DNA of 10,111 bases, from NCBI GenBank assembly GCA_946183755.1, contig CAMHCZ010000063.1, positions 1 to 10,111 on the forward strand, read 5' to 3'. This document shows positions 7,178 through 10,111 of this stretch, one piece after another (within the stretch, counting starts at the first letter, position 1; every line of letters begins with the position of its first letter). The notes below the pieces were generated by a model, which saw only the letters and a list, made by a program, of their open reading frames with translations, was not told the DNA's origin and made no database searches. This DNA is from an uncultured bacterium (GTDB taxonomy: Bacteria; Bacteroidota; Bacteroidia; Bacteroidales; Paludibacteraceae). A program made the position numbers and the translations under genes.

Positions 7178-7209
7178 TTTGGAATAGAAATAATATAGTG
7201 ATACCTTTG
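7178..7209 (+). promoter_or_regulatory. Promoter of tRNA-Arg
   Basis: TTTG at 7178-7181 and TACCTTTG at 7202-7209 are separated by 20 bases. Both boxes match the Bacteroidetes primary-sigma consensus exactly. Transcription should start near 7216, leaving a 5' leader of about 16 bases before the mature tRNA. Confidence 0.8.
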
Positions 7210-7231
7210 CACTCGCAAACCAAAAGCGGAC

Positions 7232-7305
7232 GGCTCATTAGATCAACTGAATAGATCGTCACACTACGGATGTGAAGGTTGCAGGTTTGAATCCTGCATG
7301 AGTCA
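7232..7305 (+). tRNA. tRNA-Arg (anticodon ACG)
   Basis: A complete 74-base cloverleaf can be drawn. The acceptor GGCTCAT (7232-7238) pairs with ATGAGTC (7298-7304), with one G-U at pair 2-71. The D stem is GATC/GATC (7241-7244, 7254-7257). The anticodon stem TCACA/TGTGA flanks loop CTACGGA, giving anticodon ACG at 7266-7268, which is presumably edited to ICG and reads CGU/CGC/CGA. The variable loop is AGGTT, and the T stem is GCAGG/CCTGC with loop TTTGAAT. The arginine identity elements A20 and C35 are present and the discriminator is A73. CCA is not encoded, as is usual in this phylum. Two features are atypical: A19 with U56 instead of G19-C56, and A11:U24 in the D stem. A consensus promoter precedes the gene and a strong terminator follows it. 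Confidence 0.95.
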
Positions 7306-7314
7306 CGAAACAAG

Positions 7315-7348
7315 AATCGGTCAACAGTCATTGTTGACCGATTTTTTT
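7315..7348 (+). terminator. Strong intrinsic terminator after tRNA-Arg
   Basis: AATCGGTCAACA (7315-7326) and TGTTGACCGATT (7332-7343) form a perfect 12-bp stem with loop GTCAT, followed by seven T residues (7342-7348). It begins ten bases after the tRNA 3' end, so it would define the pre-tRNA trailer. The next gene starts 12 bases after the T-run. Confidence 0.9.
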
Positions 7349-7360
7349 ATTAAGTCATTT

Positions 7361-8143
7361 ATGGATATAACTTACTTCATAAGCGCCTTTGTCGGATTGC
7401 TGGCAGGCGTGTTGTCTGGCCTGTTCGGCATAGGCGGCGGCATCGTCATGGTGCCTATGCTCGTGGCTGTGTTCGGGTGGCCTCTGCTCGAGGCTAATGC
7501 CGCATCGCTGGCGGCTATGCTTCTGCCGGTCGGTGTGCTGGGTTGCTGGGCTTATTACAAAGCCGGGTATGTGAACTTGCGCAACAGCCTTTGGATTTCG
7601 CTTGGACTCTTCATTGGCTCGTTTGGCGGAGCGGAGCTCGCCATGGCTATGAATGACAATGTGTCTTTGCTTTCGAAGTTGTACGCCGTGTTTCTTTTCT
7701 ATGTGGCGATGGAGTATCTTGATGTGCCGGCGAGGATTTTCGGCAAATCTACGGCTGAGGGCGACGGGCAGAATGTGGAGCGCGCGTTCTGGCAGTTCCT
7801 GTTGCTTGGAACGGCGGCTGGAGTCGTGGCAGGACTGTTCGGCAAGGGCGGTGGAGTCGTTATCGTGCCGGTGCTGGTCAAAATATTCAAGTATAACTCA
7901 AAGGCTGCTGCCGCGACGTCGCTTGTCGCATTGCAGCTTCCGGTGGGTCTTCCGAGCGTGCTTGTCTATTACGACGGCGGCTATCTGCACATACTTTATG
8001 CGGCGATAATGGCGGCAGGAATCGTGTTTGGCGCGTTTTTTGGTTCAAAGCTGGCAATCGGCTTGCCTTCGAAATATTTCAAGAAGGTCTATGCCGTGTT
8101 TCTCATCGCGGTCGCCGTTTACATGGCGTTGCGCACCTATTAA
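7361..8143 (+). CDS. TauE/SafE-family membrane permease
   Basis: This 260-residue polytopic inner-membrane protein has about eight hydrophobic segments arranged as two homologous halves. Each half starts with the family's glycine-rich signature: GVLSGLFGIGGGIVMVP (16-32) and GVVAGLFGKGGGVVIVP (154-170). TauE/SafE proteins are proposed or shown to export sulfite, sulfoacetate or other organosulfur anions, but substrates differ widely and cannot be read from sequence. The start at 7361 puts the first helix directly at the N-terminus. The upstream in-frame ATG at 7298 lies inside the tRNA acceptor arm and is rejected. No promoter is seen between the tRNA terminator and the start, so expression may depend on read-through from the tRNA promoter. 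The second glycine motif has Lys where the first has Ile. Stop is followed by a promoter for the next gene. Confidence 0.9.
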   Translation: MDITYFISAFVGLLAGVLSGLFGIGGGIVMVPMLVAVFGWPLLEANAASLAAMLLPVGVLGCWAYYKAGYVNLRNSLWISLGLFIGSFGGAELAMAMNDNVSLLSKLYAVFLFYVAMEYLDVPARIFGKSTAEGDGQNVERAFWQFLLLGTAAGVVAGLFGKGGGVVIVPVLVKIFKYNSKAAAATSLVALQLPVGLPSVLVYYDGGYLHILYAAIMAAGIVFGAFFGSKLAIGLPSKYFKKVYAVFLIAVAVYMALRTY

Positions 8144-8159
8144 CAAAAGGAACACATAA

Positions 8160-8191
8160 ATTGGAAAAGAAAGGTCACTTTTATACCTTTG
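8160..8191 (+). promoter_or_regulatory. Promoter of the TPR gene pair
   Basis: ATTG at 8160-8163 and TACCTTTG at 8184-8191 are 20 bases apart. The -7 box is exact and identical to that of the tRNA promoter. The expected start site is near 8198. That leaves only about 6 bases before the ATG at 8204 but about 18 before the ATG at 8216, which favours the latter start. Confidence 0.72.
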
Positions 8192-8215
8192 TGAACAAAC
8201 AACATGCAAGTTAAA

Positions 8216-9124
8216 ATGATAAGAAAATACCTGTTGACAGTGTGTGTGGCTCTGACATTAGGACTCACAGCAAACGCCCAGATTACCGACTCTATATGGA
8301 CCGACGACGACCTTATGAAAGAGCTGGAGATGGAGGAGAGAGCCAAGAACGCCAAGAAAGCGGAGAAAGTGCTTGCCAAGGCCATCGGAAAAGGCTCGAA
8401 AGGCAATGTGGAGGAAGCATACAACCTTCTGAACGAGGCCATCAGTCTCGATTCCACAAACGCAACTCTTTATTACAACCGAGCATTCGCGCAGAGTCTC
8501 AGATACCATGTGAAGGAGGCGATTAAGGACTACAGCAAGGCGATCGAACTGGATTCGCTTTACACAAATGCCTATCTGAACCGCGGATTAAGCTATGCTG
8601 AGGACAATGACAACCTCAGAGCGATAGAGGATTTCACCAAGGTGATAGAGCAGGATTCCGCTTATTCCGAGGCTTATTACTACAGAGGCGTGGCTTATTA
8701 CTTCCTTATCCGCTTGGACTCTGCGGTGGCGGACTTCACGACAGCCATAGAGCTTGATTCCGCTTACTCCGACGCATATTACAACCGTGCGCTTATAAAG
8801 AGCCGTCAAGGAGAGTTGAAGGGCGCTATAGCCGATTATTCCGAGGCGATAAAGTACAATCCGTTTGACGCTGATTTCTACAACAACAGAGGCCAGGTGC
8901 AGTATGTGCTTAAGAATTACCGCGCGGCAGTGGCGGACTTCAATAAGACCCTTTATCTGGATCCTGACATGGCGAGAACATACGTCAACCGCGGCAATGC
9001 CCACTTCATGCTAAAGGACAAGACGAGTGCCTGCATCGACTGGAACCAGGCGAGAGAGATGGGTTTTGCGTTCAATAAAAACGATGAGACATTCCTTAGC
9101 AAGGTTTGCAAGAGAATGCAGTAA
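8216..9124 (+). CDS. Exported tetratricopeptide-repeat protein
   Basis: This 302-residue secreted or periplasmic protein has a signal peptide MIRKYL plus a hydrophobic core, cleaved after about ANA (residue 21). A charged helical stretch (31-60) follows. About seven TPR units of 34 residues run from 49 to about 285, with recurrent YYNRA/YLNRG/YYYRG starts near 84, 119, 153, 187, 221 and 255 and AIELDS-type ends. TPR arrays bind peptide segments of partner proteins, and no enzymatic domain is present. The array closes with ACIDWNQAREMG (272-283) and a second Cys at 298, an ending shared with the next gene's product. An alternative start at 8204 would add four residues (MQVK), but the predicted transcript start lies too close to it. 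It is the first gene of a probable three-gene operon. Adjacent repeats are similar in DNA, showing internal duplication. The partner is unknown. Confidence 0.88.
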   Translation: MIRKYLLTVCVALTLGLTANAQITDSIWTDDDLMKELEMEERAKNAKKAEKVLAKAIGKGSKGNVEEAYNLLNEAISLDSTNATLYYNRAFAQSLRYHVKEAIKDYSKAIELDSLYTNAYLNRGLSYAEDNDNLRAIEDFTKVIEQDSAYSEAYYYRGVAYYFLIRLDSAVADFTTAIELDSAYSDAYYNRALIKSRQGELKGAIADYSEAIKYNPFDADFYNNRGQVQYVLKNYRAAVADFNKTLYLDPDMARTYVNRGNAHFMLKDKTSACIDWNQAREMGFAFNKNDETFLSKVCKRMQ

Positions 9125-9152
9125 GTATAACACCAATCAAAAACAGACAATT

Positions 9153-9659
9153 ATGAAAAGACTTTTTATAGCAGTAGCGGCATCATTGCTGGCAATGGCG
9201 TCATTCGCGCAGAGCACGCCGCAGGAATTCATGCAGAAAGCCAAGGCGAGAACAGGCTATGGCGATTATCAAGGAGCGATAGCCGACCTCAGCAAGGCTA
9301 TTTCCATGGAAGCGACATATGTGCCTGCATACGTTGAACGTGGCATTGTTCGTCAGCAGAGCGGCGACCAGAAAGGCGCTTTGGTTGACTTCGACATGGC
9401 GATTGCCATCGACCCTTCGTATGTGCGTGCGCTGAACGCCCGCGGCACGCTCCTGATGGAGATGGACAAGATAGACGAGGCGATAGCCGATTTCGACAAC
9501 GCGATAAAGCAGATGCCGACCTATGGCAACGCTTTCCTGAATAGAGGAAAGGCGAAACTCAAGAAGGGCGACAAGGACGGCGCGTGCATCGACTTCGAAA
9601 ACGCCGCTCTCTACGGCAAACAGAAGGCTCTGGACCTGAAGAAGAAATCTTGCTATTAA
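9153..9659 (+). CDS. Small exported tetratricopeptide-repeat protein
   Basis: This 168-residue protein has a clear signal peptide (MKRLFIAVAASLLAMASFA, cleavage before Q20), which fixes the start at 9153 rather than the in-frame ATG at 9027 inside the upstream gene. The mature part is four TPR units (about 25-58, 59-92, 93-126, 127-158), with AIADLSKAI, ALVDFDMAI and AIADFDNAI helices. It ends with GACIDFENAALYG (143-155) and Cys167, closely resembling the end of the preceding TPR protein. The two are probably paralogues and may bind each other or a common partner. The gap from the upstream gene is 28 bases with no terminator, and the next ATG is 2 bases after this stop, so all three genes look co-transcribed. 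No function can be assigned beyond protein binding outside the inner membrane. Confidence 0.88.
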   Translation: MKRLFIAVAASLLAMASFAQSTPQEFMQKAKARTGYGDYQGAIADLSKAISMEATYVPAYVERGIVRQQSGDQKGALVDFDMAIAIDPSYVRALNARGTLLMEMDKIDEAIADFDNAIKQMPTYGNAFLNRGKAKLKKGDKDGACIDFENAALYGKQKALDLKKKSCY

Positions 9660-9661
9660 GT

Positions 9662-10111
9662 ATGGTTGACGTAGCACAGAGAAGAAACAAGGCGGTGGAG
9701 CTGTTCAAGAGCGGCTTCAACTGCGCCCAGGCAGTGGCGATAGCCTACAGCGACGTGCTGGGCATGTCCGACGAGGAGGCAGCCAAGGTTTCCGGCTCGT
9801 TCGGTGGCGGCATGGGACGAATGGGCGAGGTGTGCGGAACGCTTTCCGGAGCGTTCATGGTCATGGGGCATCTGATACCCGTCATTGACCCTAAGGATGC
9901 GGCTACGAAACAGGCTAACTATGCAGCGGTGAGGGAACTTGCCGACAGGTTCAAGGCAGTGTTTGGCAACATAAGGTGCGCTGACCTGTTGCAGGAGAAG
10001 AAAACAAGGCATACGCCATCGGCCGACGACCCCAACGCCGAGTTCTACGCCAAGCGTCCATGCGCATTCTATGTGGCTGTGGCTGCGGAGCTGGTGGGGG
10101 AGCGCATAAAC
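9662..10111 (+). CDS. C_GCAxxG_C_C family putative redox protein (3' end outside window)
   Basis: From ATG 9662 the frame stays open for 150 codons to the end of the window without a stop, so the gene is partial. The product is cytoplasmic, with no signal peptide. It begins with a helix AVELFKSGFNCAQAV (11-25) and then GSFGGGMGRMGEVCGTLSGA (45-64), the hallmark of the C_GCAxxG_C_C family (Pfam putative redox-active protein). Cysteines lie at 21, 58, 106 and 134, matching the family's four conserved positions, and could form disulfides or hold a metal or iron-sulfur centre. The substrate is unknown for the family. It starts 2 bases after the TPR gene's stop, which suggests translational coupling. 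The family is usually about 130-160 residues, so the stop probably lies just beyond the window. Confidence 0.88.
   Translation, partial: MVDVAQRRNKAVELFKSGFNCAQAVAIAYSDVLGMSDEEAAKVSGSFGGGMGRMGEVCGTLSGAFMVMGHLIPVIDPKDAATKQANYAAVRELADRFKAVFGNIRCADLLQEKKTRHTPSADDPNAEFYAKRPCAFYVAVAAELVGERIN

Noticed and set aside
7298..7360. Upstream in-frame start for the permease at 7298, adding 21 residues
   Set aside because: The ATG is part of the tRNA 3' acceptor strand and the extra codons run through the perfect terminator hairpin. The added residues are not membrane-like, and the ATG at 7361 starts directly at the first helix.
9027..9152. Longer form of the second TPR protein starting at 9027
   Set aside because: It would overlap the end of the first TPR gene in another frame and bury a clean signal peptide that begins at 9153.

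Overview
The window looks like a stretch of Bacteroidales chromosome. The evidence is the perfect or near-perfect Bacteroidetes promoter motif (TTTG, about 20 bases, TAnnTTTG), A-rich leaders in place of strong Shine-Dalgarno sites, a tRNA gene without encoded CCA, and the gene set itself: FtsK, a LolA-like chaperone, TrxB, small lipoproteins and secreted TPR proteins. I see no insertion sequence, phage gene or CRISPR array. Which family within the order cannot be decided from sequence alone.

Left arm (4-2190, minus strand): a two-gene cell-wall-sugar operon. The first gene is an AmgK-like aminosugar kinase fused to a RapZ C-terminal domain, and it is followed 13 bases later by a MurU-like nucleotidyltransferase. 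In Pseudomonas, AmgK and MurU convert recycled MurNAc to UDP-MurNAc. Here the kinase gene is broken: its first 41 codons and the rest lie in different frames, and the kinase beta-strand between the glycine-rich loop and the following helix is missing.

Centre (2191-6677, plus strand): a divergent intergenic region, then ftsK, a LolA-like periplasmic lipoprotein chaperone and trxB. A modest hairpin separates lolA from trxB. A strong bidirectional terminator separates trxB from a convergent small lipoprotein gene (6727-7092).

Right arm (7093-10111): divergent promoters for the lipoprotein gene and for tRNA-Arg(ACG). The tRNA has a rare-looking compensated elbow pair (A19-U56 instead of G19-C56) and a purine-11:pyrimidine-24 D-stem pair. 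A perfect 12-bp terminator hairpin follows the tRNA, and a TauE/SafE-family permease starts 12 bases after its T-run with no promoter of its own. A new promoter then drives two exported TPR proteins and a C_GCAxxG_C_C family putative redox protein. The last of these runs off the window, and all three look co-transcribed.

The most interesting points are the kinase-RapZ fusion next to MurU, its apparent recent inactivation, and the covarying tRNA elbow.
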